NCBI GenBank assembly: GCA_022447625.1
Contig: JAKVAX010000004.1
Coordinates: forward strand, 124,001 to 188,000
Length of the DNA: 64,000 nucleotides
Reading direction: 5' to 3'
DNA from: Flavobacteriales bacterium
GTDB taxonomy: Bacteria; Bacteroidota; Bacteroidia; Flavobacteriales_D; Sanyastnellaceae
The notes under the pieces are model-generated. The model was not told the origin of the DNA and did no database searches. It saw only the letters and a list, made by a program, of their open reading frames with translations. Numbering within the stretch: the first letter of the stretch is position 1; the number at the start of each line of letters is the position of its first letter. The position numbers and the translations under genes were made by a program. Shown one piece after another: positions 36,700 to 48,936 of the stretch.

Positions 36700-37407
36700 T
36701 TAAAAGTTCGGCTTGAGTAGGTACTTGCTGTAGAACTGATCAATAGCATCAACGGCTTCGTCTGCCGTATCTACAACTTGCCAGAGATCAAGATCTTTCG
36801 CCGAAATGTTCCCTTCTTTTTCGAGCAGGGTATTCTTCACCCAATCAATCAAGCCTGCCCAAAAGGTCTTGCCTACTAGGATGATAGGGAATCGGCCAAT
36901 CTTTGACGTTTGGATCAAGGTCATTGATTCGAAAAGTTCGTCGAGCGTGCCGAAACCACCTGGCATCACGATGAATCCTTGTGAGTACTTCACGAACATC
37001 ACTTTACGCACGAAGAAGTAGTCGAAATCAATCGACTTATCACTGTCAATCCACGGGTTGCCGTTCTGTTCGAAAGGTAGTTCGATATTCAAACCAACAG
37101 AAGTTCCGCCACCGTCGTGTGCACCACGGTTACCGGCTTCCATGATACCTGGCCCACCACCTGTGATGACGCCATATCCTTTCTCAGTGAGCTTAAGTGC
37201 AATTTCGCGCGCCATACGGTAGTAAGGCGTGCCGGGCTTGGTTCTCGCTGAACCGAAGATCGATACACATGGTCCGATCTCACCTAATTTGTCATATCCT
37301 TCAACAAACTCGGCCATGATCTTGAAGATTGACCAGCTATCGTTCGTTTTTATTTCATTCCAGGAGCGTTGATTGAATTTCTCCTCTACGCGGTTGTCTT
37401 TGTCCAT
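36700..37407 (-). CDS. LOG family protein, TIGR00730 type
   Basis: 235 residues. GPCVSIFGSART near the start, TGGGPGIMEAGNRGAHDGGG, and PGGFGTLDELFE (catalytic PGGxGTxxE) identify a LOG/TIGR00730 protein, a phosphoribohydrolase that releases the base from nucleoside 5'-monophosphates. In bacteria these enzymes may make cytokinin-like bases or recycle nucleotides. The start ATG at 37407 gives an acidic, charged leader (MDKDNRVEEKFNQRS), usual in this group. It is separate from the weaker LOG relative at 12626. Confidence 0.9.
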   Translation of the reverse strand: MDKDNRVEEKFNQRSWNEIKTNDSWSIFKIMAEFVEGYDKLGEIGPCVSIFGSARTKPGTPYYRMAREIALKLTEKGYGVITGGGPGIMEAGNRGAHDGGGTSVGLNIELPFEQNGNPWIDSDKSIDFDYFFVRKVMFVKYSQGFIVMPGGFGTLDELFESMTLIQTSKIGRFPIILVGKTFWAGLIDWVKNTLLEKEGNISAKDLDLWQVVDTADEAVDAIDQFYSKYLLKPNF

Positions 37408-37519
37408 GTTATAATGATTGCATACGAAGGTACGAGTTTCATTGTACTACCTTCCGTAGCTTGTGACGAAATCCGCGCCCAAGGTCAATGAGAAACGGCA
37501 TCAGACAGTGTCTTCTAGT

Positions 37520-39136
37520 TTAAAATTCAAAAAAGACAAAACCAAATTTCTTTCCTTTCGTAGCAGGAATAATGATTTGTTTATCATTAGAAACTATTGA
37601 AGTAGTTGGAATTAAGTAAACGTCGTCCCCGAGCCCACCGATATTGAATGTGTAATCTGGCTTGTTATTTTCGTCAACATTGACAATAGTAATGCCTGTG
37701 TTCACGCTTTGTTGAGCGTGTCTGAACCCAACGTCAACTCTTGAGTTATTAAAAATGGTTAGCGGCTTTCCTTCGTAGAAAATAGACTCGCTTGTAGTCG
37801 AGGAGTGATTATAGTTACTAGACTGTCCTATACGTTTGATCTTGTAATCATATAGGTGCGTGAAGGAACTATCGTACATCACTGAGAAAACCATTCCGTC
37901 GAGATAAGCGGTTGATATGCCACTACCAGGCCTAGAATCCTCAACCTCTTGTGACCAATGTTCTCCACCTTCTAACCAAAATTGTCCATTCTCAAGTTGA
38001 ATGAGTGACCGGGTAAAAATGGTTTCTGACCCACGCTTGTACTCTTCGGCTTTTTCCTCTCGAAGTTCTCGAATGCCTTTTCTAAGATCAGGTGCTGAAG
38101 TTATGTACTTCAATCCATAATTGTGCAAGGCAATGTTATCAAAGCCAAAGTGTGTAAATACCTTTTGTTTGACTTCACCGTATTCGGGGTCAATTTCAAA
38201 GAGAAAGGATCCTGTCACGGCATCTTCAATAGCCGAACGAGCAAATCCACCAACGATTACTGTTTTTTCTTGGTTATCAAGAATAACCGCAGCACTGAAC
38301 AAGAAGTCGTTCTCTGAAGCGATTTGCTTTTGATATAAAGTTGATCCTTCATTCGAAACCTTTATTAGTTCCTTGGTTTTAACAGTTACTTGACCATTTC
38401 TGGTAGAAGTCAATAGGTATAGGTTTCCTTTGATATCTGCAACACAGCTCTCAAGATAGAACGCAAGGGGTAAGTTTGGAAGGTCAATTACTGAGGTGTA
38501 AGTTGCTGTATGCGTTTTATCAATTCCAATGCAATGAAGACGTTCTTTATAATCGACAAGACCTTCAAGAAATATGATGCTTTTTAGCTCATTTTCCGAC
38601 GTTTTTACAAAACTGAACCCGGTAAAATTGGGTATGCCATTATTTGCATAGCGCTCGGTTGCCTTTTCGGCATAAGTTTCTTGTTGCTCAAAACTTAAGG
38701 TAGTTTTTATACTTGTTACTTCAACGAAAGCTGAGCTAGGTTCAAAATTAGAAACGTCGAGATACTGCCTATAAAGATTGACGAAATTCGATTTTTTGTC
38801 TTTGCAAGAAGCAAATAGCACTAATCGATTCTCATGATCGAAGAAGACTGTTTCAAATTGTAGATCATTTCCGTTATCTAGTTTCAGGGAAGGTTTCGTG
38901 TAGGAGACCTTTCCATTGGACGTTCTACGAACCAAGTAGAAATTCATCCTTTCTGTCACCGCTGTGATGACATCATCATTGTAAAACCCTAAGATTTCTG
39001 CACGATCAATCTTATGTCTCCACAATTTTAGTTTACTCTCTTCGAATCGAAGTTCTTGTGCTGCGCAGTGATTTGAAATGATAAACGATAGAGAAAAAAC
39101 GGCAAAGAAAAATAGTCTTGTCCTCCTTGATTTCAT
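37520..39136 (-). CDS. Secreted protein of unknown function, paralogue A
   Basis: 538 residues from ATG 39136 (MKSRRTRLFFFAVFSLSF...AQ signal peptide). It is homologous to the next gene: shared stretches include NLYLLTSTRNG, FWLEGGEHWSQE, YLDGMVFSVMYDSS and the C-terminal SNDKQIIIPATKGKKFGFVF. Alternating hydrophobic strands with frequent Gly/Asn turns suggest a beta-propeller-like exported protein. No T9SS domain and no enzyme motif. The coding DNA looks clearly more AT-rich than its neighbours, as does paralogue B, consistent with acquisition from another source. No function assigned. Confidence 0.75.
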   Translation of the reverse strand: MKSRRTRLFFFAVFSLSFIISNHCAAQELRFEESKLKLWRHKIDRAEILGFYNDDVITAVTERMNFYLVRRTSNGKVSYTKPSLKLDNGNDLQFETVFFDHENRLVLFASCKDKKSNFVNLYRQYLDVSNFEPSSAFVEVTSIKTTLSFEQQETYAEKATERYANNGIPNFTGFSFVKTSENELKSIIFLEGLVDYKERLHCIGIDKTHTATYTSVIDLPNLPLAFYLESCVADIKGNLYLLTSTRNGQVTVKTKELIKVSNEGSTLYQKQIASENDFLFSAAVILDNQEKTVIVGGFARSAIEDAVTGSFLFEIDPEYGEVKQKVFTHFGFDNIALHNYGLKYITSAPDLRKGIRELREEKAEEYKRGSETIFTRSLIQLENGQFWLEGGEHWSQEVEDSRPGSGISTAYLDGMVFSVMYDSSFTHLYDYKIKRIGQSSNYNHSSTTSESIFYEGKPLTIFNNSRVDVGFRHAQQSVNTGITIVNVDENNKPDYTFNIGGLGDDVYLIPTTSIVSNDKQIIIPATKGKKFGFVFFEF

Positions 39137-39247
39137 CTTAAATTCTAGCATGCTGAAAATAGTTAAAGAAAGGCATTTGGTGCATTCGAAAGTAGGAAGA
39201 TTTATACTTCACCTAATCCAAAACTGATAAGCGTCTGCTTTTTCAGA

Positions 39248-39323
39248 TCATAATTCTATTCCCAAAAACTTCCCAGTATAACTTTCGTCTACTTTGATGA
39301 TTTCTTCGAGGGGTCCTTGTGCC
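39248..39323 (-). pseudogene. Relic of the 3' end of uvrA
   Basis: On the minus strand this fragment translates as [20 protein letters not shown] followed by GIEL and a stop. It aligns with the C-terminus of UvrA ([20 protein letters not shown], then KMEL). At the DNA level, 30 bp in a row (39263-39292) equal uvrA 41129-41158, with a few changes in the next 30. Nothing of uvrA is left before AQG. It sits between paralogues A and B, as expected if the unit uvrA tail plus gene was tandemly duplicated. Confidence 0.85.
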
Positions 39324-39404
39324 CTTTAAAAGTCGGACTCATTTCAAAGCACCAACATAAAAGGGTATAGAATGAAGTCATCTACCGTGGTAGTACGCAA
39401 TTCT

Positions 39405-40970
39405 CTACAAATCGATCACAGCGGTGCCAAAACTCTTCTTTTCGATAAGTGGGAATATGAGTTGTTGGTCGTCCGTTCTAACCAATGAGCTTGGTACCAA
39501 GGCTTTCACTCTTTCTGCTCCCTCAAACATTGGTTTGAATTCGATGGAAGCGTCTTCTCCAATCTTTGCGATTAATAGAACGTTGTACTCTCCAAAAATG
39601 TACCATGAGTTAGAGTTGCTTGGACTTGCATTGGTATTTCCATTATTGCTATTGTAGAAAAGATAGATGTCGTTGCCCAAAGCGAATGAACTATACGAGA
39701 TATCAGTTTTTCTCCTCCCTCGACTCATTGCCGTACGCTGAATTACGTTGGCATTCACCTCTTCGAGCGAACTATTGAATCTAACTAGTAATACAAGGCC
39801 GTCGAAGTAGTTAACGCTAGTTGATGATCCGTTTGCAGTGGCAGTCGTAATTTCTTCTGTCCATTGTTCTGCACCTTCTAACACCATTGTGCCGTTATCC
39901 ATGATGTGCAGTTTCCGAGCAGATAAATAAATGTACCCCTGTTTCTCATCCATTGGTTTAGCTTTCAACTCGTCTAGGTTACCGCCACTTCTGCGGTATT
40001 GGAGATAAGCGTCTAACTTCTCCTCGGAAAATGGGACAACCTGTTCGTTGATAATCTTACCTCCGATCGGATCTATTGCTTTGAATACACTGCTAGTCGC
40101 ACCTTTGTGGTCTTTTTCTGTTCCGAATCCTGCCAGGTATAAGATGCTCTCGTCTTTATTGAGTTGAATTACAGCGTTTAAAAGTTGGTCTTTCGCATTA
40201 CTAATTTCCAGTTGATATTGCTCGTTTCCTTTGCTATCTACTTTAACCAGAACCTTCTTGACTGAAGTTCCATCTGCTTCATAAGAAGAAGTGAGTAGAT
40301 ACATGTTCTTTTTCGCGTCGACAATTGCGTGGTCAATAATTCCGCTTCCATTCGGAAAGGGAACCTGAACCTGAGTTTCGAAAGTTGCGTTGAGATTGTC
40401 ATCAATTCCAATGGCATATCCTACGAACGAACCATTTTTCGCTCCGCTTAAATGATATATGCCACCGAATTCGCCATTCTCATTTTTGATAACACTGAAC
40501 CCCCGTGATTTCATAGATGGCCAAAGAAAGCTTCGTAGTCCTTCTTTATTTTTTCCAACGATCTCTAATTCAGTCAAGAGCTCGATATTACTAGGCTTGA
40601 AAGTAGAGGCATCAATTCTTCGGAAGAACAACGATTCCATCTGGTTTTGCTTGTCGTAAGCTGCGGAGAAAATGACTAGTTCATTGTTGTTAAGCTTCAC
40701 TACCTCAAGGAATTCAAGTTTCTCTTTGCCTTCGGTAAGTTTGATTTCAACACCTTTTGAAAGCTTTCCAGACTCGCTTTGTGTGAAGAACACGAGGGAT
40801 GACTTCTTTGTGTAATAACTAACATAACCTGAGTCGAATTCTCCGACTACTCCTTGGGATGTGCCTTTGGGGAATTTGACTGACGTCATTGCGTGAGGAA
40901 AGTTTATGGTTTGACCAATAATCTGGCCGGCAAAAAAAAGAACGAAAAGAGAGGAGAAAAGCAGTTTCAT
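39405..40970 (-). CDS. Secreted protein of unknown function, paralogue B
   Basis: 521 residues with signal peptide MKLLFSSLFVLFFAGQIIGQ. Related to paralogue A over most of its length (NMYLLTSSYEADG, MVLEGAEQWTEE, YFDGLVLLVRFNSS, RTDDQQLIFPLIEKKSFGTAV). It has a low-complexity NNGNTNASPSNSNS loop near residue 440. Both lack a sorting domain and any known catalytic motif. It lies directly downstream of uvrA on the same strand, as A lies downstream of the uvrA relic. The AT-rich composition again differs from neighbouring genes. Confidence 0.75.
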   Translation of the reverse strand: MKLLFSSLFVLFFAGQIIGQTINFPHAMTSVKFPKGTSQGVVGEFDSGYVSYYTKKSSLVFFTQSESGKLSKGVEIKLTEGKEKLEFLEVVKLNNNELVIFSAAYDKQNQMESLFFRRIDASTFKPSNIELLTELEIVGKNKEGLRSFLWPSMKSRGFSVIKNENGEFGGIYHLSGAKNGSFVGYAIGIDDNLNATFETQVQVPFPNGSGIIDHAIVDAKKNMYLLTSSYEADGTSVKKVLVKVDSKGNEQYQLEISNAKDQLLNAVIQLNKDESILYLAGFGTEKDHKGATSSVFKAIDPIGGKIINEQVVPFSEEKLDAYLQYRRSGGNLDELKAKPMDEKQGYIYLSARKLHIMDNGTMVLEGAEQWTEEITTATANGSSTSVNYFDGLVLLVRFNSSLEEVNANVIQRTAMSRGRRKTDISYSSFALGNDIYLFYNSNNGNTNASPSNSNSWYIFGEYNVLLIAKIGEDASIEFKPMFEGAERVKALVPSSLVRTDDQQLIFPLIEKKSFGTAVIDL

Positions 40971-41113
40971 GGTTGCTGGTATTTATTGTCAAGTTGTCAA
41001 TCAGTCGCAATCGAGAATTAGGTTGGGTGTTCACACTGCATATCTGAAGTGGTAACTCAACCTATTAGAAATTTGACTTAGTCAGCATGAATTTAGGAAA
41101 ATGAAAATGCCGA

Positions 41114-43960
41114 TTAAAGCTCCATCTTCAAAAACTTCCCAGTATAACTTTCGTCTACGTTGATGATTTCTTCAGGGGTTCCTTGTGCGATGACTTGTCC
41201 GCCGCCGTTACCTCCCTCAGGGCCTATATCTACGATGTGGTCGGCTACTTTGATGACATCCATGTTGTGTTCGATGACCAGAACGGTATTTCCTTGATCA
41301 ACGAGTCTGTTCAACACGGAGATGAGCATGCGAACGTCTTCAAAGTGCAGTCCTGTTGTAGGCTCATCGAGGATGTAGAAGGTACTACCCGTGCTGCGCT
41401 TCGCCAATTCAGATGCGAGTTTTACACGCTGAGCTTCTCCTCCTGAAAGTGGTGTGCTTTGTTGTCCAAGGGTGATGTAGCCGAGGCCGACGTCTTTCAA
41501 GGTTTGAGCCATGCGCCTGATCTTCGGAATATTCTCGAAGAACTCAACGGCCTCTTCAATCGTCATATCTAAGACATCTGCGATTGACTTTCCGCGATAG
41601 CGAACTTCGAGCGTTTCACGGTTGTAGCGCTTGCCCATGCACGTTTCACATTGCACATAAACGTCTGGAAGGAAGTTCATTTCAATCGTTCTCAACCCAG
41701 CGCCTTTGCAAGTTTCGCATCGTCCGCCGGCTACATTGAACGAGAATCTTCCCGGCTTGTAGCCGCGAACCTGAGCTTCAGGTAGCTTCGTAAACAGGTT
41801 TCGAATCTCTGAGAAGATACCTGTGTATGTCGCAGGATTAGAACGCGGTGTTCTACCGATCGGACTCTGGTCGATTTCAATCACCTTATCTAGGTGTTGA
41901 AGCCCGGTAATCTTCTTGTAATCAAGTGGTCTTTTCGTCTCTTCGTAGAAGTGATTGTGAAGGATAGGGTAGAGCGTCTGGTTGATCAATGATGATTTAC
42001 CGCTACCACTTACTCCCGTCACACATACAAGGGTACCCAAAGGGAGGCTCAGCTTGACATTCTTCAGGTTGTGTCCGCTGGCTCCTGTGAGGGTAAGTTT
42101 CTTTCTATTTCCTTTTCGCCTGGTCGGCGGAACGGCGATTTCCAATTCGCCTTTGAGGTACTTCGATGTAGTAGAGCCTTCTGCAACATGCTCTTGAGGA
42201 GAACCTTGAGCGACAATCGTTCCACCATGCACTCCGGCACCTGGACCAATATCAATGAGGTAATCGCTTTCGAGCATCATGTCTTTGTCGTGCTCTACTA
42301 CAATCACTGAGTTGCCTGCATCTCTCAAGGCCTTTAAGCTTTGAATCAAACGCTGGTTGTCACGTTGATGCAGTCCAATACTCGGCTCATCGAGAATGTA
42401 CAGCACACCCCCGAGCTTACTTCCAATCTGTGTTGCCAGTCGGATTCGCTGTGCTTCACCTCCGGAGAGGGTTCTGGCGCTTCGATCGAGGGTTAGGTAG
42501 TCAAGTCCTACGTCTAACAAGAACCCGAGACGAGCTCTGATTTCCTTCAACGGCTCCTTGAGAATTACTTTCTGGCGTTCATTTAGGTGTTCATCCAGCT
42601 CATGAAACCACTTCGAAAGCTCAACAATGTCCATATTAGCCAACGACGCAATGTCTTTGTCATGAATTTTGAAGTAGAGTGATTCCCTTTTGAGCCTTGA
42701 GCCATTGCATGTTGGACACACTTTCTTATTCATGAAGCTGTTCGCCCAGCGTTTGAGTCCGGCATTGCTGCTTTCTTGCGCTGCACGTTCTACAAGGGCA
42801 ATGACTCCTTCGTATTGAATATTGTAAGGCTTAGTGCCGTTCTTAGGTGTGATCGTGAATCTCAATTCGCTACCGTAGAGTAGCGTGTTGATGACTTCTT
42901 CTTCAAGATCAGCGAGAGGAGTCTTCACGGTATGACCAAAATGCTCTAGTACAGCTTCCACCTGCGTAAAGGCCCAACTTCCTTTCATTTCACCGAGTGG
43001 AGCGATTCCACCTTGCTTCACGCTTTTCTTGGGGTCTGGAATGATCTTCTCGGGGTTCACCTCAGAGATTTGGCCAAGTCCGTTACACGTTGGACAGGCC
43101 CCATAAGGACTGTTAAAAGAGAACAAGTTTGGCTCTGGTTCTGCATAGGCAATTCCGGTCGTAGGGCACATCAAGAAACGACTGAAGTGGCGGATCTCAC
43201 CTCCATCATGGGGCATGACCATCATTCGTCCTTTACCCATACGAAGCGCATTCTGTACACTCTTCAGGATGCGTTGTTTGTCTCCTTTATCAACCTTCAC
43301 ACGGTCAACTACGGCTTCAATGTCGTGGATTTTGTAGCGGTCAATTCTATATCCAGGCTCGAGTTCAACAAGTTCTCCATCTACACGAGCGCGGACATAT
43401 CCTTGCTTCATGATGTTCTCGAAGAGTTCGCGGTAGTGACCTTTGCGTCCTTTCACCAAAGGAGCGAGCAAGAGAAGCTTCTCACCATCCATCTGATCGA
43501 TGATAAGTTCAGTGATTTGCTCGTCGGTATAACGCACCATTTTCTCTCCTGTATTGTAGGAGTACGCTTCACTAGCTCGAGCGTAAATGAGGCGCATGAA
43601 GTCATAGACTTCAGTGATGGTTCCCACGGTTGATCGCGGGTTGCGGGAAATCGTTTTCTGCTCAATGCTGATTACGGGGCTCAACCCTGTGATCTTATCG
43701 ACGTCAGGACGCTCCATGCCGCCTAGGAACTGGCGGGCATAGGCAGAGAATGTCTCAATGTAACGACGTTGTCCTTCAGCGTAGATGGTGTCAAAGGCCA
43801 AGGAAGACTTACCTGAACCAGAGATACCAGTGATCACCACTAATTTCTCACGTGGGATGTCGACGTGGATGTTGCGGAGGTTGTTTTCACGTGCTCCTTC
43901 AACTTGAATGTATTCTTGTTCTTCGGAAACAGTGATGTCCGAGATCTGCTGTTCTTTCAA
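41114..43960 (-). CDS. uvrA: Excinuclease ABC subunit A
   Basis: 948 residues, full length. UvrA is the damage-recognition ATPase of nucleotide excision repair. Seen: Walker [10 protein letters not shown] (about 45-53) and GVSGSGKSS in the second half, ABC signatures [12 protein letters not shown] and [12 protein letters not shown], and zinc-binding CPTCNG, CxxC pairs ([24 protein letters not shown]). It starts 20 bp after the nhaC stop... on the minus strand nhaC precedes it, so the two may share a transcript. Confidence 0.97.
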   Translation of the reverse strand: MKEQQISDITVSEEQEYIQVEGARENNLRNIHVDIPREKLVVITGISGSGKSSLAFDTIYAEGQRRYIETFSAYARQFLGGMERPDVDKITGLSPVISIEQKTISRNPRSTVGTITEVYDFMRLIYARASEAYSYNTGEKMVRYTDEQITELIIDQMDGEKLLLLAPLVKGRKGHYRELFENIMKQGYVRARVDGELVELEPGYRIDRYKIHDIEAVVDRVKVDKGDKQRILKSVQNALRMGKGRMMVMPHDGGEIRHFSRFLMCPTTGIAYAEPEPNLFSFNSPYGACPTCNGLGQISEVNPEKIIPDPKKSVKQGGIAPLGEMKGSWAFTQVEAVLEHFGHTVKTPLADLEEEVINTLLYGSELRFTITPKNGTKPYNIQYEGVIALVERAAQESSNAGLKRWANSFMNKKVCPTCNGSRLKRESLYFKIHDKDIASLANMDIVELSKWFHELDEHLNERQKVILKEPLKEIRARLGFLLDVGLDYLTLDRSARTLSGGEAQRIRLATQIGSKLGGVLYILDEPSIGLHQRDNQRLIQSLKALRDAGNSVIVVEHDKDMMLESDYLIDIGPGAGVHGGTIVAQGSPQEHVAEGSTTSKYLKGELEIAVPPTRRKGNRKKLTLTGASGHNLKNVKLSLPLGTLVCVTGVSGSGKSSLINQTLYPILHNHFYEETKRPLDYKKITGLQHLDKVIEIDQSPIGRTPRSNPATYTGIFSEIRNLFTKLPEAQVRGYKPGRFSFNVAGGRCETCKGAGLRTIEMNFLPDVYVQCETCMGKRYNRETLEVRYRGKSIADVLDMTIEEAVEFFENIPKIRRMAQTLKDVGLGYITLGQQSTPLSGGEAQRVKLASELAKRSTGSTFYILDEPTTGLHFEDVRMLISVLNRLVDQGNTVLVIEHNMDVIKVADHIVDIGPEGGNGGGQVIAQGTPEEIINVDESYTGKFLKMEL

Positions 43961-43979
43961 TGCTTCGTTTTCTTAACGA

Positions 43980-45443
43980 TCAACCTTCTTTCAATCCGTC
44001 TGAACCAATCTTCGCTGGGATGCGATTTAGTTTCCATCCCATGAGCCCAAAGAGGATGGTCATGAACGGACTGACGATATTAAATATGCAGTACGGTGCA
44101 TAGGCCAAAGTAGCAACACCTAGAACTCCAGATTGTGCTACACCACATGTATTCCATGGAATAAGAACTGAGGTTACTGTGCCGCTGTCTTCCAACGCAC
44201 GACTCAAATTCTCCGGAGCAAGGCCTTGGTCTTTGTAGGCATCAGCGAACATTTTCCCTGGAACCACGATGGCCAAGTATTGATCACTCGCTAGTACATT
44301 GAAGACGATGCATGTTCCTGCTGTAGAAGCCACAAGGCCTCCAGAACCAGTCACCACGCTCAAGATGGCAGAGGTGATTCTTCTCAACATTCCTGCCGCT
44401 TGCAGAATGCCACCGAATGTGAGGGCACAGAGAATCAACCAAACGTTATTCATCATTCCATACATACCACCAGCTGATAGCAGTCGATTGATTTCATCGT
44501 TGCCAGTTTCAATGCTTGTATCTAAAGCCATTGCCTTCACCACAATGGAATAAGCAGAGTTCGCGAAAGACTTTCCTTCGCCTGCTAATTCCATGATGAT
44601 TTGAGGCTGGAAAATGACAGCGAAGATTCCTCCGATGATTGATCCAATAAACAGGGCAGGCACTGCGGGTACTTTTTTGGCAATCATCACAATAACAGCA
44701 ACAGGCACCAACATCAGCCACCATCCGAGATTGAATTTTTCGGCCATCACTTGCTGCATTTCTCCAACGCTTACGGTGCTTTCCTGGAGGTCAACCGTAA
44801 ACCCGGCTACAAGGAATACAATGAGCGCGATGATGATGGAAGGGCCTGTGGTCCAGATCATATGGCGAATGTGTGTGAATAGATCCGTTCCAGCGATTGC
44901 TGGAGCTAGGTTCGTAGTATCAGATAGGGGAGACATTTTGTCTCCGAAGTATGCTCCAGAGATTATCGCCCCAGCTACCCATCCTTCACCTATACCCAAG
45001 GCTTGACCGATGGCAATGAGGGCCACACCAACTGTTCCGACGGTACCCCACGATGATCCTGTAGCTAGCGATACGATCGCGCAGACAATGGTAGTCGCAA
45101 ATAAGAAGATGGTTGGGTTGAGGATTTCGAGTCCGTAGTAGATCATAGCAGGGATCACTCCAGAAAGCAACCAGGTTCCTGCTAAAGCTCCGATCATCAG
45201 TAGGATCAAAATGGCTCCTAGTGCTGAGGATATGCTCTCGGTGATGCCATCATACAGTTTCTTCCATTTCTCACCTGACAGCAAAGAGATTCCTGCGGCT
45301 ACTCCACCTGCCGTAAGCAAGGCTATTTGATTGGGTCCGTAAGAAGAGTCTTCACCGTAGAAGACAACGTTTAGTCCTAGCAATGCGATGAGCACCACAA
45401 TTGGCACCAGCGAAAGCAGGAGGGAAGAAGCAGAGTTATTCAT
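43980..45443 (-). CDS. nhaC: Na+/H+ antiporter, NhaC family
   Basis: 487 residues with about 12 membrane spans. The family is recognised by SLATGSSWGTVGTVGVALIAIG, SGAYFGDKMSPLSDTTNLAPAIAGTDLFTHIRHM and the later VFNVLASDQYLAIVVPGKMF and EDSGTVTSVLIPWNTCG. NhaC-type carriers exchange external protons for internal sodium; in this genome the sodium gradient is made by Na+-NQR. It lies 19 bp upstream of uvrA on the same strand. Confidence 0.92.
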   Translation of the reverse strand: MNNSASSLLLSLVPIVVLIALLGLNVVFYGEDSSYGPNQIALLTAGGVAAGISLLSGEKWKKLYDGITESISSALGAILILLMIGALAGTWLLSGVIPAMIYYGLEILNPTIFLFATTIVCAIVSLATGSSWGTVGTVGVALIAIGQALGIGEGWVAGAIISGAYFGDKMSPLSDTTNLAPAIAGTDLFTHIRHMIWTTGPSIIIALIVFLVAGFTVDLQESTVSVGEMQQVMAEKFNLGWWLMLVPVAVIVMIAKKVPAVPALFIGSIIGGIFAVIFQPQIIMELAGEGKSFANSAYSIVVKAMALDTSIETGNDEINRLLSAGGMYGMMNNVWLILCALTFGGILQAAGMLRRITSAILSVVTGSGGLVASTAGTCIVFNVLASDQYLAIVVPGKMFADAYKDQGLAPENLSRALEDSGTVTSVLIPWNTCGVAQSGVLGVATLAYAPYCIFNIVSPFMTILFGLMGWKLNRIPAKIGSDGLKEG

Positions 45444-45502
45444 ATGGTTCAGGAGTATGGCTTGCTAAGATAGCAGATTCAAGCATGTTAAATGACACCA
45501 AT

Positions 45503-46435
45503 TTATCTCCAACGAATGGTAACGAATCGTTCGTTCTTTTCGAAGTTATCAGGGGTGTTAGCCAAGATTGATTTCCTCAATTCGGTCAAGAGTTGTTCAC
45601 GTGTAAAACTTCTGTGTACCACGATACTAATCTCTCTTGCCGGTTCAGGATGCTTGAATCTCTTGACAAATGGGGCATCCATCTGTTCGTTAAATGAAAG
45701 TTGAGGAATCAAGGTATATCCATCTACTTGTTGAAGTATCTTTTTTAAAGTCTCAATTGACCCTCCTTCCATCATCAGGTTTCGTTCGTCTGTATTCTGA
45801 TTGACTTGGCAGATATTTACCGTCTGATTCCGAAAGCAATGTCCTTGACCTAGCAGCCAAAGTTCATTCTCATCTAGATCTTCAGGTGAAATGCTTCCAC
45901 TATGTTCTAAAACGGAGTGTTCCGCGTTAGCGAAAAGAAGAAAAGGCTCATAAAAGACAGGGATCTCACGAAGGTTAGGTTCTTCGAGCGGCGTAGCAAG
46001 AATACCAATGTCTAGAATGCCTTTCTGCAAGCGATCAATGATCTCAGCGCTCTGAAGCTCATGCACAGAGAGCTTGGTGTTTGGATGAGACTTCACGAAA
46101 TCTCCGATGAAGAGTGGCAGGAGGTAAGGAGAAAGCGTAGGGATCACACCAATTGAATATTCACCATCGATGCGATCGCGTTCTTTGTTGACTAGTTCTT
46201 TGAGTTTGTCAATCTCGCGAAGAATATGTCTAGCTTTCGAAATGAACAATTTACCCATGGGAGTGGGTTTAATTGGTTGTTTACTTCGATCAAATAGCTG
46301 AATGTTCATTTGACCTTCCAGCTTCTTTACTTGCAAGGTGAGGGTGGGTTGAGCCACAGAACAACTCTGTGCAGCTTGAACGAAGTGACGATGGTTGTCT
46401 AGCGCAACAACATATTGCAATTGCTGGAGTGTCAT
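45503..46435 (-). CDS. oxyR: LysR-type peroxide sensor OxyR
   Basis: 310 residues. The winged helix is at the N-terminus (QLQYVVALDNHRHFVQAAQ, VAQPTLTLQVKKLE). The sensor domain has C200 and C209 in GHCFRNQTVNIC: the eight-residue spacing is that of the redox disulfide C199/C208 of E. coli OxyR. It is divergent from katG, the usual target, with palindromic sites between. A one-mismatch copy of the dispersed motif is in the gene (45920). Confidence 0.92.
   Translation of the reverse strand: MTLQQLQYVVALDNHRHFVQAAQSCSVAQPTLTLQVKKLEGQMNIQLFDRSKQPIKPTPMGKLFISKARHILREIDKLKELVNKERDRIDGEYSIGVIPTLSPYLLPLFIGDFVKSHPNTKLSVHELQSAEIIDRLQKGILDIGILATPLEEPNLREIPVFYEPFLLFANAEHSVLEHSGSISPEDLDENELWLLGQGHCFRNQTVNICQVNQNTDERNLMMEGGSIETLKKILQQVDGYTLIPQLSFNEQMDAPFVKRFKHPEPAREISIVVHRSFTREQLLTELRKSILANTPDNFEKNERFVTIRWR
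45920..45934 (-). repeat. Dispersed motif copy 8, two mismatches
   Basis: TTCCGCGTTAGCGAA on the plus strand; in oxyR it is read as F-A-N-A-E. Confidence 0.55.
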
Positions 46436-46441
46436 GTCTAG

Positions 46442-46511
46442 ATATTTATACAGTAAATATACGCAGTGTGATTATCTATTTGACAAATAATATTGGCGAA
46501 ACTTACATTTG
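46442..46511 (+). promoter_or_regulatory. katG promoter and candidate OxyR operators
   Basis: Promoter: TTTG at 46479-46482, 21 nt, then TACATTTG at 46504-46511, matching both Bacteroidota elements with correct spacing. Upstream are two palindromes, ATATTTA-TACAG-TAAATAT (46442-46460) and ATTTG-A-CAAAT (46478-46488, overlapping the -33 element). Either could bind OxyR. The leader would be about 125 nt long. Confidence 0.6.
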
Positions 46512-46628
46512 TATCAAGCTGATTAACTTACAGCAGAACAAAAGAACAGTAAGGACTCGAATTTATGGACACCACCCTTTCATAGGGGTACGTCTGTGTG
46601 TAGTTCTTTGTAAGAAATGAACGCATAA

Positions 46629-48830
<2,202 letters not shown>

Positions 48831-48856
48831 GCTTGCTTACTTTCAACTGATCCAGA

Positions 48857-48884
48857 GGGCTGTCTAAAGAGGCGGCCCTTTTTT
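48857..48884 (+). terminator. katG terminator
   Basis: 9-bp stem with two G-T pairs, GGGCTGTCT / AGGCGGCCC, loop AAAG, then six T. Confidence 0.8.
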
Positions 48885-48921
48885 GGTACTTGGTACTTGG
48901 TTCTTAGTACGAAGAACTAAA
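48885..48921. repeat. Short heptamer array
   Basis: Two GGTACTT units, then GGTTCTT and the degenerate AGTACGA and AGAACTA, directly after the katG terminator and before the convergent ybbR-like gene. Confidence 0.65.
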
Positions 48922-48936
48922 AAACCAATAACCGTC

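Noticed and set aside
36806-37021. Plus-strand ORF antisense to the LOG gene
   Set aside because: No support beyond an open frame.
43013-43633. 206-residue plus-strand ORF
   Set aside because: Antisense shadow of uvrA.
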